The position numbers and the translations under genes are program-made. A DNA stretch of 64,000 nt from an uncultured Ignavibacteriota bacterium. Lineage in GTDB: Bacteria > Bacteroidota > Ignavibacteria > UBA10030 > UBA8401. The stretch spans positions 127,539 to 191,538 of the forward strand of contig CAISDA010000040.1 in assembly GCA_903884005.1 (NCBI GenBank), read 5' to 3'. Below the pieces are notes generated by a model. That model made no database searches. It saw only the letters and a list, made by a program, of their open reading frames with translations, and was not told the DNA's origin. How positions within the stretch are numbered: position 1 is the first letter of the stretch; every line of letters starts with the position of its first letter. Shown here piece by piece: positions 45,119 to 53,511 of the stretch.

Positions 45119-45195
45119 ACTGTTATTTTACTTTTTTTACGGAACCGCGCATATTTTTTTCCATTGAGCTTTCAATCCTTCACGCAGAAACGACA

Positions 45196-46110
45196 TCATC
45201 GTTTGAATACGACGAGCAGGAGCAGAATAACCGGCAGATAGACAAGCGATGCGAAGAACAAACGCCGCGCTTTTTTGTGCGAGGAGGTTCCTGTGACCGA
45301 GCGGGCAAACGTGATTCCATACGCGAGAAAGACGCCGCCAGCGGCCGCCGCCCCCCAGAGGTACTGAACCGACGCGATCCCGAGGTAATATGGAAGGCAT
45401 CCGACGACACATAAAATGATCAGGTTTGTAATAACGTGCCCAGCGATCTTTGCACCCGAAGCGTCGATGATGGAGAGCAGCTTGAATCCGCCTTTTTCAT
45501 AATCGTTGCGGTAGAGCCAAGCCAGCGCGTAAAAATGCGGCATCTGCCAGTAATACACGACGGCAAACAGCGTCATTGCCGGAAGGGAAATTTCATTTTT
45601 CACGGCGGCCCATCCGATGAGAGTGGGCAGCGCCCCCGGTATTGCCCCTACGATGGTCGAGACGGACGAGATCCTCTTGAGCGGCGTGTAGACACCCACG
45701 TATGTCAGGATAGTTGCAGCGGTGAGGCCGGCGGCGAGAAGGTTGACAAATGCGGCAAGGAGCCCGATGCCGAAGAGCGAAATGGCGACGCCGAAAACCA
45801 ATCCTTCGCGCGGGAACAGCCTGCCCGAAGCCAGCGGCCGCTGCTGCGTGCGCTTCATGTCCGCATCGCGCCGACGTTCAAAAAACTGATTGAGAGCGCC
45901 TGCGCCTCCTCCGCCGCAGAGAGTGCCCGCACCGAGGCACACGAGCAGGACCACAGGCAGCGGAGATCCCGACGGCACTGCAATATACGCGCAGGCAACG
46001 GCGCTGAACACGGACAGCGATGTCAATTCCGGTTTCATCAGCATCCAGAAATCGGACACGATCTGCGTTGAAGAACGGCCGTGGCCGCCTCTGTGGTCGT
46101 CTGTAGGCAT
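45196..46110 (-). CDS. ctaB: Protoheme IX farnesyltransferase (heme O synthase)
   Basis: A UbiA-family membrane enzyme that farnesylates heme B to heme O for cytochrome oxidase. The 304-aa protein has the first Asp-rich motif NQFFERRRDADMKRTQQRPL, YTPLKRISSVSTIVGAIPGA and the second Asp region WLYRNDYEKGG. About nine membrane segments are expected. No oxidase gene is in the window. It indicates aerobic or microaerobic respiration. Confidence 0.95.
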   Translation of the reverse strand: MPTDDHRGGHGRSSTQIVSDFWMLMKPELTSLSVFSAVACAYIAVPSGSPLPVVLLVCLGAGTLCGGGGAGALNQFFERRRDADMKRTQQRPLASGRLFPREGLVFGVAISLFGIGLLAAFVNLLAAGLTAATILTYVGVYTPLKRISSVSTIVGAIPGALPTLIGWAAVKNEISLPAMTLFAVVYYWQMPHFYALAWLYRNDYEKGGFKLLSIIDASGAKIAGHVITNLIILCVVGCLPYYLGIASVQYLWGAAAAGGVFLAYGITFARSVTGTSSHKKARRLFFASLVYLPVILLLLVVFKR

Positions 46111-46240
46111 TGCTCAACACGCTCCGGGGTGATGCTCTTTCGTTCGTGTTCGAACGCGCTCATGCGGCGCTTCCGTCGAAGGGATACTGGACTGGACAGA
46201 TCCCGCCTCTGCAACGTCGCCGCGCCGATACGCGCACAAC

Positions 46241-46281
46241 AATAAAAAGGCCGATCTGTTTTTGAGATCGGCCTTTTTATT
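46241..46281. terminator. Bidirectional intrinsic terminator
   Basis: A 17-bp perfect stem (AATAAAAAGGCCGATCT at 46241-46257 pairing with 46265-46281, 7-nt loop) with A/T-rich ends on both sides. It overlaps the stop codon of the hemerythrin gene, which terminates there. Confidence 0.93.
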
Positions 46282-46756
46282 AAAGAAGTTTTTGTGCCGC
46301 TTCGCGAAGTTCTTTCTTCGTGATAAATTTTCTCACGAGCGGGAACAGTATCTGGTTTTCTGTGTGTATATGATTGACCATCAGCGTCACAATCTCATCG
46401 ACTGCTTCGCACAATTCGATCAACGCTATTTCGTCGTCGCGGCTTTCATCGAGTGCGGAGATCCCATGCCGCAATTTTTTATACACTTTGCCGAGCCTTA
46501 TATGATCATCGCGCAACACCGCTGTCGGCCCTTCAACATACCGTTCGATGATCGGAAAAAGCGCGTTCTCCTCTTTCCGATTGTGTTCGCGGACTTCCTG
46601 GTCCACGAACGATGAGGCTTTGATGAGTTGATTGAAAGCTTTGTCCGAAAAATCGTTCTTCCGAAGATCCTGCGATGCCTTTTTCAGGCGCTGCAAGTAC
46701 ACGAGCGCTTCATCGTGTTCCTTCATGAATAACGCGATCGGATCCAGTGCAGCCAT
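46280..46756 (-). CDS. Hemerythrin HHE cation-binding domain protein
   Basis: A 158-aa protein binding a diiron site, for O2, NO or redox sensing or Fe-S repair (YtfE/RIC-like). The four-helix bundle has HHE-type ligand motifs: FMKEHDEAL, EHNRKEENALFP, RDDHIRLG and MVNHIHTENQILFP. The ATG at 46756 is preceded by AAGGA at a normal spacing; the frame is open far upstream but would enter the preceding gene. It lies 26 nt after the ABM-like gene in the same transcript. Confidence 0.88.
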   Translation of the reverse strand: MAALDPIALFMKEHDEALVYLQRLKKASQDLRKNDFSDKAFNQLIKASSFVDQEVREHNRKEENALFPIIERYVEGPTAVLRDDHIRLGKVYKKLRHGISALDESRDDEIALIELCEAVDEIVTLMVNHIHTENQILFPLVRKFITKKELREAAQKLL

Positions 46757-46782
46757 CCCGTCCATTCCTTCACTCTGCTTTC

Positions 46783-47079
46783 TTAAATCGCCTCGACGTA
46801 CGTGGTATATTTCTGCTTGCCGGAAATAAACGGTGACAGTTTTTCCGCGATCTGATCGGCGACGTCGTCTTCGCTCTCTTCGAATTTTCTGTATGCAACC
46901 TCTGAGTGGGCCAGATAAATTTCGGCAAATGCGTTCTTCTTTCCCTTCTGCTCGCACACAAAGTACGACACATAAGGATTAGTAGCGTAGTGAGCCTTTA
47001 ATTCTTCAACGGCAATCAGATACGCGTCGCGCTTCGATTCGTCTACATCATAATGCATCGTGACAATCACTTTTGCCAT
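46783..47079 (-). CDS. Small ABM-like (dimeric ferredoxin-fold) protein
   Basis: A 98-aa protein: VIVTMHYDVDESKRDAYLIA at the N-terminus, a long helix, then YFVCEQKGKKNAFAEIYLAH, giving the beta-alpha-beta pattern of an antibiotic-biosynthesis-monooxygenase/dimeric alpha-beta-barrel fold. I cannot assign an activity. A good AAGGAAGA site precedes the ATG. It opens a two-gene unit with the hemerythrin gene, so a redox or heme-linked role is a weak inference. Confidence 0.75.
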   Translation of the reverse strand: MAKVIVTMHYDVDESKRDAYLIAVEELKAHYATNPYVSYFVCEQKGKKNAFAEIYLAHSEVAYRKFEESEDDVADQIAEKLSPFISGKQKYTTYVEAI

Positions 47080-47138
47080 CAGTTCTTCCTTTAGTAAAGT
47101 ATGCGTGATTGATTCAATAGATTCATTTCAAAGACTGT

Positions 47139-47846
47139 TCAGGATGCAAAAAGCATCAGTTGTGCGCCCAGGAAGAGCAGCGTCATACATGCCATCGATA
47201 CAAGCACTGCGACGAGAATGCTTTTCCATAAGGAAACGCTGTGGGCCAGAGCCAACCCTCGTGCGCCGATGACCAGAGACCATAACGCCATCAGTCCGTC
47301 GATGCCGATCAACACCGCATACACCAACGGCTTTACTTCGAACGGGTGCGGATTATTCGAAAAAAATAATAGGCCGAATGCAGCCAGCTCTATTGGCAAA
47401 ACAACGATTGTCGTGAACGAAAACGGAAACAACCCCCAGCCGACCATTGCATAGGTGTTCCGCCACGCTCCCCTGCCGCCGGAGAGTCTCATTAAGCCGT
47501 GTGTCATGCCTGTCATGAGAAAGAACAACGGCACGGCAATACAGAAACCGACACTCGAAGCGGCAAGGATCAGGTGAATGATGTTCGAATACTGATCGCC
47601 CGCATGCGCAGACCAAAATAGCCCAAAACCGACAGAAATCCCGAAAAACATCGCAAGCATCAAGACATAATTCTTATGCTCGGCGAGAACGATCCTTTTC
47701 AAAGCGGCGCCGGGAAATTCAATGAGCTGCCACATCGTAGCAAAAAAATCCAGCGTCGGCACCCGGTCCTGCACAAAACTACCGCATGACACACATAACA
47801 GCGCTAATTCTTCGTTCTGATGGGAACAAACCGGACATTGAATCAT
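47139..47846 (-). CDS. Zinc-ribbon and Yip1-domain membrane protein
   Basis: A 235-aa membrane protein. It starts with a zinc-ribbon-like CPVC...CVSCG (residues 4-22) and continues into a Yip1-type domain with about five membrane segments (for example MLAMFFGISVGFGLFW; VYAVLIGIDGLMALWSLVIG). Function unknown. An ATG at 47873 would be possible but lies within the promoter (-35 47879-47884, -10 47856-47861), so the ATG at 47846 is the start. Confidence 0.85.
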   Translation of the reverse strand: MIQCPVCSHQNEELALLCVSCGSFVQDRVPTLDFFATMWQLIEFPGAALKRIVLAEHKNYVLMLAMFFGISVGFGLFWSAHAGDQYSNIIHLILAASSVGFCIAVPLFFLMTGMTHGLMRLSGGRGAWRNTYAMVGWGLFPFSFTTIVVLPIELAAFGLLFFSNNPHPFEVKPLVYAVLIGIDGLMALWSLVIGARGLALAHSVSLWKSILVAVLVSMACMTLLFLGAQLMLFAS

Positions 47847-47855
47847 AGTGTCGTT

Positions 47856-47884
47856 AAAATACAAAGAAAACACGTGGAGTTCAA
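47856..47884 (-). promoter_or_regulatory. Promoter of the Yip1-domain gene
   Basis: On the minus strand -35 TTGAAC (47879-47884), 17 bp, -10 TATTTT (47856-47861). The start codon begins only about 10 nt downstream of the -10 box, so the mRNA is expected to be leaderless or nearly so. Confidence 0.65.
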
Positions 47885-47959
47885 CGAGTTTTTTAAATAA
47901 ATATTACAGACAACGGTGAAGGCTGAACACCGGGATACTATGCTCTTGAGTACCACGTC

Positions 47960-49330
47960 CTACAGCGGCGCAAATTGTGCGGTAAAATGACGAAGTTGTG
48001 GGGCTTCGTATGTAATTGCATATCCCTTCATCGCCTCTCTTCGCTCAAATGTCTCGATGACCACTTCGATGACGTAATCGATGTGGCTCTGCGTGTAGAC
48101 GCGCCGCGGGATGGCCAGCCGAACAAGTTCCATCGGAGGCGACTGGAGCGAACCATCGGCCCGATACGTGCCGAACATCACGCTCCCGATTTCCACAGAG
48201 CGGATGCCTCCCTGCCTGAATAATTCGACGACTATGGACTGTCCGGGATACTGATCCGGACTGATTGCCGGAAGAAAGCGCTTGGCGTCCAGGTAGATCG
48301 CGTGGCCGCCAGGCGGCTGAAGGATCGGCACACCGGATTCCGTCAGCTTGTTCCCGAGATATTCCACTGAACGGAGCCTGTACGTCAAATAATGTTCGTC
48401 GAGCACCTCATCCAACCCCTGTGCGATCGCTTCCAGATCCCGTCCTGCCAGTCCGCCATAGGTGGGAAATCCCTCTGTGATGATCAGGAGGTTCCGCGCA
48501 CTGGATGCGATCGCCTCGTCATTCATTGCCAGGAAACCGCCCATGTTCACGATCGCATCTTTTTTCGCGCTCATGGTGCAGCCGTCGGCATAGGAAAACA
48601 TTTCGTGCACAATATCCGCCACGGGAGTGTTCGCATATCCCTCTTCACGTTTCTTAATGAAAAATGCGTTTTCCGCGAACCGGCACGCGTCAATATAGAG
48701 CGGTATGCCGTAGCGCTTAAGCACTTCTTTTGTCTCGCGAATATTGCGCATGGACACAGGCTGTCCGCCGCCCGAGTTATTCGTGATGGTGATGAAGCAG
48801 ACGGGTATATTTTCGGCACCCTTTTCCTGAATGAACTGCTCCAGGGCGGGAATATTCATGTTGCCCTTGAAATCGGCGATCAACTCGGGGCGGGTCCCCT
48901 CTTCCGTCGGGAAATCCACGGCGACAGCTCCCGAAAATTCAACGTTCGCGCGCGTCGTGTCGAAGTGCGTATTGTTGGGAATGAATTTTCCTTTGCCTCC
49001 GACCACGGAAAAAATTATTTTTTCGGCGGCGCGTCCCTGATGTGTCGGGATGATGTACTTCATGCCGGTCAACTTCTTGACGACTTTTTCGAAACGAAAG
49101 AACGACCGTGCTCCCGCATACGATTCGTCCCCTTCCATGATGCCTGCCCACTGTTTGGCGCTCATCGCAGAGGTGCCGCTGTCTGTCAACAGGTCAATCA
49201 TGACGTTTTCCGCATGGATGAGAAACGGATTATAATGTGCTTCCTCGAGGATCGCAGTCCGCTCCTCAACAGTCGTGAAACGGATGGGTTCTATCGACTT
49301 GATCTTGAACGGTTCGATGATCGTTTTCAT
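47960..49330 (-). CDS. tnaA: Tryptophanase (beta-eliminating lyase)
   Basis: A PLP enzyme splitting tryptophan to indole, pyruvate and ammonia. The 456-aa protein has the PLP lysine in TMSAKKDAIVNMGG, IPTHQGRAAEKI and YNPFLIHAENV. Tyrosine phenol-lyase is the near relative. The residues separating them favour tryptophanase: Ile at 381 (VEIGS) where phenol-lyase has Arg, and His at 448 (QLRHFTAQF) where phenol-lyase has Phe. It starts 4 nt after apt ends, so they share a transcript. No tnaC-like leader peptide is present. Confidence 0.9.
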   Translation of the reverse strand: MKTIIEPFKIKSIEPIRFTTVEERTAILEEAHYNPFLIHAENVMIDLLTDSGTSAMSAKQWAGIMEGDESYAGARSFFRFEKVVKKLTGMKYIIPTHQGRAAEKIIFSVVGGKGKFIPNNTHFDTTRANVEFSGAVAVDFPTEEGTRPELIADFKGNMNIPALEQFIQEKGAENIPVCFITITNNSGGGQPVSMRNIRETKEVLKRYGIPLYIDACRFAENAFFIKKREEGYANTPVADIVHEMFSYADGCTMSAKKDAIVNMGGFLAMNDEAIASSARNLLIITEGFPTYGGLAGRDLEAIAQGLDEVLDEHYLTYRLRSVEYLGNKLTESGVPILQPPGGHAIYLDAKRFLPAISPDQYPGQSIVVELFRQGGIRSVEIGSVMFGTYRADGSLQSPPMELVRLAIPRRVYTQSHIDYVIEVVIETFERREAMKGYAITYEAPQLRHFTAQFAPL

Positions 49331-49334
49331 ATGG

Positions 49335-49856
49335 CTATTCTTTATCGTAGGTGACCAGTGAAAAAATGTCGTATTGGTTTAATCGTTCGCGCGGATGGAG
49401 AAATGAAAGTTCTATCAGAAACGAGAGCCCGACGATCGTTCCGCCGAGTTCTTCCACAAGACCGCATGCGGCGGCCATGGTGCCTCCGGTTGCAAGGAGG
49501 TCATCCTGCATGAGGATGCGTTCTCCGGGAGCGATCGCATCGACATGGATCTCCACCGCATCGCTGCCGTATTCGAGCTGATACTCGCGCCGCAGCGTCG
49601 TTGCCGGGAGTTTCTTCGGCTTGCGCACAGGAACGAATCCGGCACCGAGCCTGTACGCGAGTATGCTTCCGAGGATGAATCCGCGCGATTCGATGCCGAC
49701 GACCTTGTCGATGCGCTCATCCTTATAATGGCCGTACAATATATCCACGCAGTACGCCAGTGCGTCCTTGTCTTTAAGCAGCGTGGTGATGTCGCGGAAC
49801 ATGATGCCTGGCGTGGGGAAATCAGGAACGGTGCGGATCGTTGAAATGAGATTCAT
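49335..49856 (-). CDS. apt: Adenine phosphoribosyltransferase
   Basis: Salvages adenine to AMP using PRPP. The 173-aa protein has the family start region IRTVPDFPTPGIMFRDITTL, ESRGFILGSILAYRLGAGFV, and the PRPP loop ILMQDDLLATGGTM. It follows the enoyl-CoA hydratase gene by 25 nt and precedes tnaA by 4 nt. Confidence 0.96.
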   Translation of the reverse strand: MNLISTIRTVPDFPTPGIMFRDITTLLKDKDALAYCVDILYGHYKDERIDKVVGIESRGFILGSILAYRLGAGFVPVRKPKKLPATTLRREYQLEYGSDAVEIHVDAIAPGERILMQDDLLATGGTMAAACGLVEELGGTIVGLSFLIELSFLHPRERLNQYDIFSLVTYDKE

Positions 49857-49881
49857 TGGGAAGAGGATTGAGGTGCGTTGA

Positions 49882-50661
49882 TTACCATATGATCGCTTCG
49901 TTCTTGAGCAGCCCGTCGATGCCTTTCTTGCACTCCTCCGTCATTCGCACTGCGGCGTGCATGTTGGCTGCGTATTCGACCGATTCGTTAAATTTCATGC
50001 CTTCCATAGCGACGAACATCTCCTTCAACAATCCCATCGACGACCCGCTGACGGACGTGCACAATTCTTCGGCAAGGAGCGCCGTGTCGGCATCGAGTTT
50101 TTCGGGAAGCGATACCATCGTTACCAGCCCGGCCGCGATCGCCTGTGGTGCCGATAGGATGGAACCGCGGAGCAGCAATTCACGTGTCTTTCCCTCGCCT
50201 ATTTTTTTCACAAGAAACGGAACGGCGAGTGCGGGCAGCATTCCATTGCGCACTTCGGTGAAACCGAATGTCGCTTTTTTGGACGCGAGGGTATAATCGC
50301 AGATGGCCGTCAAGAGGCATCCGCCTGCATGCGCCGCACCGTTCACTTTCGCAATGACCGGCTTGCGTATCGAATACATGATCTGTGCAAGACGCATGAC
50401 CATCTTCGCATCCTCCACACAGCTGCCGAAGTCTGTTCCGTTACCTTTTTCACGGTACTCGAAATCTTCGCCGGAGCAGAAAACATCGTCTGTTCCCGTC
50501 AACACAATGACCTTCACCGCACTGTCTTTCGAGGCGCCGACAAATGCATTCGTCAGTTCCTGCACCATTGCCTGGTCCAAGGCATTGCGCCGCTCAGGCC
50601 GGTTCATGGCGATCGTGCAGACTCGTTGGTCGATGGTGTATGTGAGACGTGAATATTCCAT
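49882..50661 (-). CDS. Enoyl-CoA hydratase/isomerase family protein
   Basis: A 259-aa crotonase-fold enzyme acting on acyl-CoA. The oxyanion-hole elements are visible in FCSGEDFEYRE and VNGAAHAGGCLLTAICD. The usual hydratase glutamates are not obvious: one would lie in FGFTEVRNGMLPAL. Substrate is therefore unclear (hydratase, isomerase or another crotonase reaction). The ATG at 50661 gives the normal start; the frame is open upstream but without family similarity. It has a plausible promoter and opens the unit with apt and tnaA. Confidence 0.9.
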   Translation of the reverse strand: MEYSRLTYTIDQRVCTIAMNRPERRNALDQAMVQELTNAFVGASKDSAVKVIVLTGTDDVFCSGEDFEYREKGNGTDFGSCVEDAKMVMRLAQIMYSIRKPVIAKVNGAAHAGGCLLTAICDYTLASKKATFGFTEVRNGMLPALAVPFLVKKIGEGKTRELLLRGSILSAPQAIAAGLVTMVSLPEKLDADTALLAEELCTSVSGSSMGLLKEMFVAMEGMKFNESVEYAANMHAAVRMTEECKKGIDGLLKNEAIIW

Positions 50662-50694
50662 AACGCGCCGATGATGAATAGAAAAGTTTGTATG

Positions 50695-50723
50695 AAAATA
50701 ACTAAATAGAATTGCAGAAGCAA
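50695..50723 (-). promoter_or_regulatory. Candidate promoter of the enoyl-CoA hydratase-apt-tnaA unit
   Basis: On the minus strand -35 TTGCTT (50718-50723), 17 bp, -10 TATTTT (50695-50700). It is 35-60 bp before the start codon and follows a terminator. Confidence 0.5.
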
Positions 50724-50735
50724 TCTCCGAAACAC

Positions 50736-50770
50736 AAAAACCTCGCAGTCGGAAACGCTGCGAGGTTTTT
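50736..50770. terminator. Bidirectional intrinsic terminator after glnN
   Basis: A 13-bp perfect stem (AAAAACCTCGCAG at 50736-50748 pairing with 50758-50770, 9-nt loop) with T-runs on both sides. It lies 31 bp after the glnN stop and ends the lrp-glnN transcript. Confidence 0.92.
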
Positions 50771-50800
50771 GTCATTGACTGTACGAGTGTGAACGGCCGC

Positions 50801-52927
50801 TTAGAGTCCCACGAGCATATCGCGGTAATGTGGAACCGGCCAATGGTTGTCCGATGTATACTCTTCAAGCTCATCGACGACGGCACGCACCTTTTCGCAT
50901 TGGACCTTCACGTCCCCAAATGCCTTGCCCTTCGCTTTGATGGCAGCCTTCGTCTCTGCAGCGGCGATGAGCGTATCGAGCTTCGCCGTTTCAGTCTGCA
51001 GCGCCGCCACCTTGATGGCGATTTTTTTCGCGAGGCCGGTCAGCGACGCGACTGCCGGACTCGTTCTGCCGAGCGCGCTCTTCACGCCGGCAATCGCGTC
51101 CGTTATTTCCGTCAAATACTGAACCACACCGGGAAGATACATCGTCGTTGCCATGTCTTTTGTGATGACGGCTTCGATGCTGATCTGCTTGATGAAATTC
51201 TCCATGTCGATATGGTAGACCGCTTCAAGCTCCCGTTCGTTGAAGATCTTGTAGTCGCTGTAAAGCTTCACGGCTGCCGCCGATGTCACCGCTTCCACCG
51301 CTTCGGGCGTGGTTTTTATATTCGGCAGCCCGCGCCGCTTCGCTTCTTTCTGCCAATTGGACGAATAATTGTCGCCTTCGAACAGAATGGATTTTGATTT
51401 TTTCAGCGTTATGCGAAGCACGTCCACCACCGCCGAGTTGAAGTCCTTTCCGCCGGCAATTGCCTGTTCAAGGAGCAGACGCAGCGTATCGAGTTGCTGC
51501 GCCATGGCCGTGTTCAACGCCGTGATCGGTGTGGATGGGGATTGTGACGAACCGACTGCACGGAATTCGAATTTATTGCCGGTGAATGCGAACGGCGATG
51601 TGCGGTTGCGGTCCGTGTTGTCCCGGCGTATTTCCGGTATCTTATCGATGCCGGCCGAGAGCCATGCCTGGCCGGAATTCTCACGCGGTACGCCGCTGAG
51701 CAGATCTTCCAGAACGTTCGTGAGCGACTCGCCAAGGAAGACAGAGATGATGGCCGGCGGCGCTTCATTGGCGCCGAGACGATGATCGTTCGAGGCAGAC
51801 GCGATCGCCGCACGCAGCAACGGAGCGTGCGTGTAAACCGCATTGACGGTTGCGACAAGGAAGACCAGGAATTGCAGATTCGAGTGAGGCGTTTTACCGG
51901 GGTTGAGAAGATTCTCTCCCGTGTCGGTTGCGAGCGCCCAGTTTGCATGCTTGCCGCTTCCATTGATATGGGCGAACGGCTTTTCATGCAGCAGCACCGC
52001 AAGGTCGTGATGCGCGGCGACGCGATCCATGAGGTCCATTAAAATTTGATTGTGGTCGATGGCAACGTTTACATCCTCGAATATCGGAGCGACTTCAAAT
52101 TGATTGGGCGCCACTTCGTTATGACGCGTCTTCAGAGGAATGCCCAGCTTGTACGACTCCTCTTCGATCTCCGTCATGAAGGCGAATGCGCGTTCTGGAA
52201 TGTTGCCGAAGTATTGATCTTCCAACTGCTGATGCTTTGCCGGAGGAATGCCGAACAGCGTGCGGCCTGTCTGGCGAAGGTCGGGGCGGTCGAAATAGTA
52301 TTGCCTGTCGATGAGGAAATATTCCTGCTCGACGCCAAGCGTCGAAAATACACGCGTGGCCGGATTGTTGAACAATTGCAGCATCGTCAGCGCAGACTTG
52401 TTCAATGCCTGGATCGAACGCAGCAACGGCGCTTTTTTGTCGAGTGTTTCGCCTGTATAAGAAACAAAAATGCTGGGAATGCAGAGCGTATTGCCGTTCG
52501 GATATTCCATGACGAATGCAGGGCTCGTCGGATCCCAGATGGTGTAGCCGCGCGCCTCAAATGTCGAGCGCATGCCGCCCGACGGGAAGGAGGATGCATC
52601 GGGTTCTCCCTGGATCAGCTGCTTGCCGGAAAACGATTCGATGACATGATGGTCCTCCGCAAACTCGATGAAGGAATCGTGCTTTTCAGCGGTGGATCCG
52701 GTTAGCGGCTGGAACCAGTGCGTGTAGTGCGTGCACCCTTTTGTGAGAGCCCAGTCCTTCAGTGCCACGGCTGCAAGATTCGCCGTGTCCTTGTCCAGTT
52801 TCTCGCCTTTTTGTATCACGCTCAACACCTGGTGATACGCCTGCGCCGGCATCAGTTGCTGCATGCGCTCGAGGCTGAAAATATTCGTTCCAAAAAAATC
52901 AGAAACCAATTTATCGTTTTTACTCAT
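50801..52927 (-). CDS. glnN: Glutamine synthetase type III
   Basis: ATP-dependent ammonium assimilation to glutamine, in the large GSIII form typical of Bacteroidetes and cyanobacteria. The 708-aa length and motifs HYTHWFQPLTGSTAEKHDSF, EVAPIFEDVNVAIDHNQ, HINGSGKHANWALAT and EFRAVGSS mark GSIII; GSI is about 470 aa. An AGGAG site precedes the ATG. It lies 28 nt after an Lrp/AsnC gene and behind a strong promoter, so nitrogen or amino-acid control through that regulator is likely. Confidence 0.97.
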   Translation of the reverse strand: MSKNDKLVSDFFGTNIFSLERMQQLMPAQAYHQVLSVIQKGEKLDKDTANLAAVALKDWALTKGCTHYTHWFQPLTGSTAEKHDSFIEFAEDHHVIESFSGKQLIQGEPDASSFPSGGMRSTFEARGYTIWDPTSPAFVMEYPNGNTLCIPSIFVSYTGETLDKKAPLLRSIQALNKSALTMLQLFNNPATRVFSTLGVEQEYFLIDRQYYFDRPDLRQTGRTLFGIPPAKHQQLEDQYFGNIPERAFAFMTEIEEESYKLGIPLKTRHNEVAPNQFEVAPIFEDVNVAIDHNQILMDLMDRVAAHHDLAVLLHEKPFAHINGSGKHANWALATDTGENLLNPGKTPHSNLQFLVFLVATVNAVYTHAPLLRAAIASASNDHRLGANEAPPAIISVFLGESLTNVLEDLLSGVPRENSGQAWLSAGIDKIPEIRRDNTDRNRTSPFAFTGNKFEFRAVGSSQSPSTPITALNTAMAQQLDTLRLLLEQAIAGGKDFNSAVVDVLRITLKKSKSILFEGDNYSSNWQKEAKRRGLPNIKTTPEAVEAVTSAAAVKLYSDYKIFNERELEAVYHIDMENFIKQISIEAVITKDMATTMYLPGVVQYLTEITDAIAGVKSALGRTSPAVASLTGLAKKIAIKVAALQTETAKLDTLIAAAETKAAIKAKGKAFGDVKVQCEKVRAVVDELEEYTSDNHWPVPHYRDMLVGL

Positions 52928-52955
52928 AGTGTCTCCTGTCGGGTTATGATGAGTG

Positions 52956-53417
52956 TTATTTATGAAGTTTCGATATTTTAAGACGCATAGTTTCCTTCGA
53001 TGTCGACAGGACCACGCTGGTGCTGGTCGTCACGACGCCCTTCCATGCCTGTATGACCGACAGGAGTTTTTCGAGGCTCGCCGCATTTTCCGTTCGTACT
53101 TTGATGAGGTGGGTGCCGCTGCCCGTCACCGAATGCACTTCGAGTATTTCGTCGTTCCCTCTGGCGTGATCGAGAAAGTCAGGATAGTGCTTCGAGGAAT
53201 CCACTGTCACCGTGATGAACGCGGTGATGTCTTTGCCCACTTTTTTAGGATTCACGATCGCATGATATCCCTCCAGGATGCCGCTCTCTTCCATTTTCCG
53301 AAGGCGCTCGCTGATCGACGGGATGCTTAATCCGACCGCTGATGCGAGGTCGTTGCGGCGCGTACGCCCGTTGAGTTGAAGGATGTCGAGAATGGTCAGA
53401 TCGATGTCGTCAAGCAT
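52956..53417 (-). CDS. Lrp/AsnC family transcriptional regulator
   Basis: A 153-aa feast/famine regulator: an N-terminal helix-turn-helix (about residues 4-60, RRNDLASAVGLSIPSISERL) and a C-terminal RAM ligand domain (VTGSGTHLIKVRTENAASLE). It opens the transcript with glnN. An inverted repeat CTTAA-TAGT-TTAAG lies between the promoter and the start codon and may be its own binding site. Probable role: sensing glutamine, leucine or another amino acid to set glnN expression; the ligand is unknown. Confidence 0.93.
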   Translation of the reverse strand: MLDDIDLTILDILQLNGRTRRNDLASAVGLSIPSISERLRKMEESGILEGYHAIVNPKKVGKDITAFITVTVDSSKHYPDFLDHARGNDEILEVHSVTGSGTHLIKVRTENAASLEKLLSVIQAWKGVVTTSTSVVLSTSKETMRLKISKLHK

Positions 53418-53440
53418 AGGGGGTGGTATTTGATGTGTGC

Positions 53441-53454
53441 CTTAATAGTTTAAG
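53441..53454. promoter_or_regulatory. Dyad in the lrp leader, possible autoregulatory site
   Basis: CTTAA-TAGT-TTAAG has perfect 5-bp arms and lies 24 bp upstream of the Lrp start and downstream of the -10 box. Lrp sites are AT-rich and weakly palindromic, so a binding site is plausible but unproved. Confidence 0.35.
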
Positions 53455-53477
53455 TTTGCAGCCGTGCTGGCTTTATT

Positions 53478-53506
53478 AATATACCTTAATTGCAAAATAT
53501 AGTCAA
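53478..53506 (-). promoter_or_regulatory. Strong sigma70-type promoter of the lrp-glnN operon
   Basis: On the minus strand -35 TTGACT (53501-53506), 17 bp, -10 TATATT (53478-53483), within an AT-rich stretch. The Lrp gene starts 60 bp downstream. I see no sigma54 -24/-12 element. Confidence 0.82.
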
Positions 53507-53511
53507 CATAA

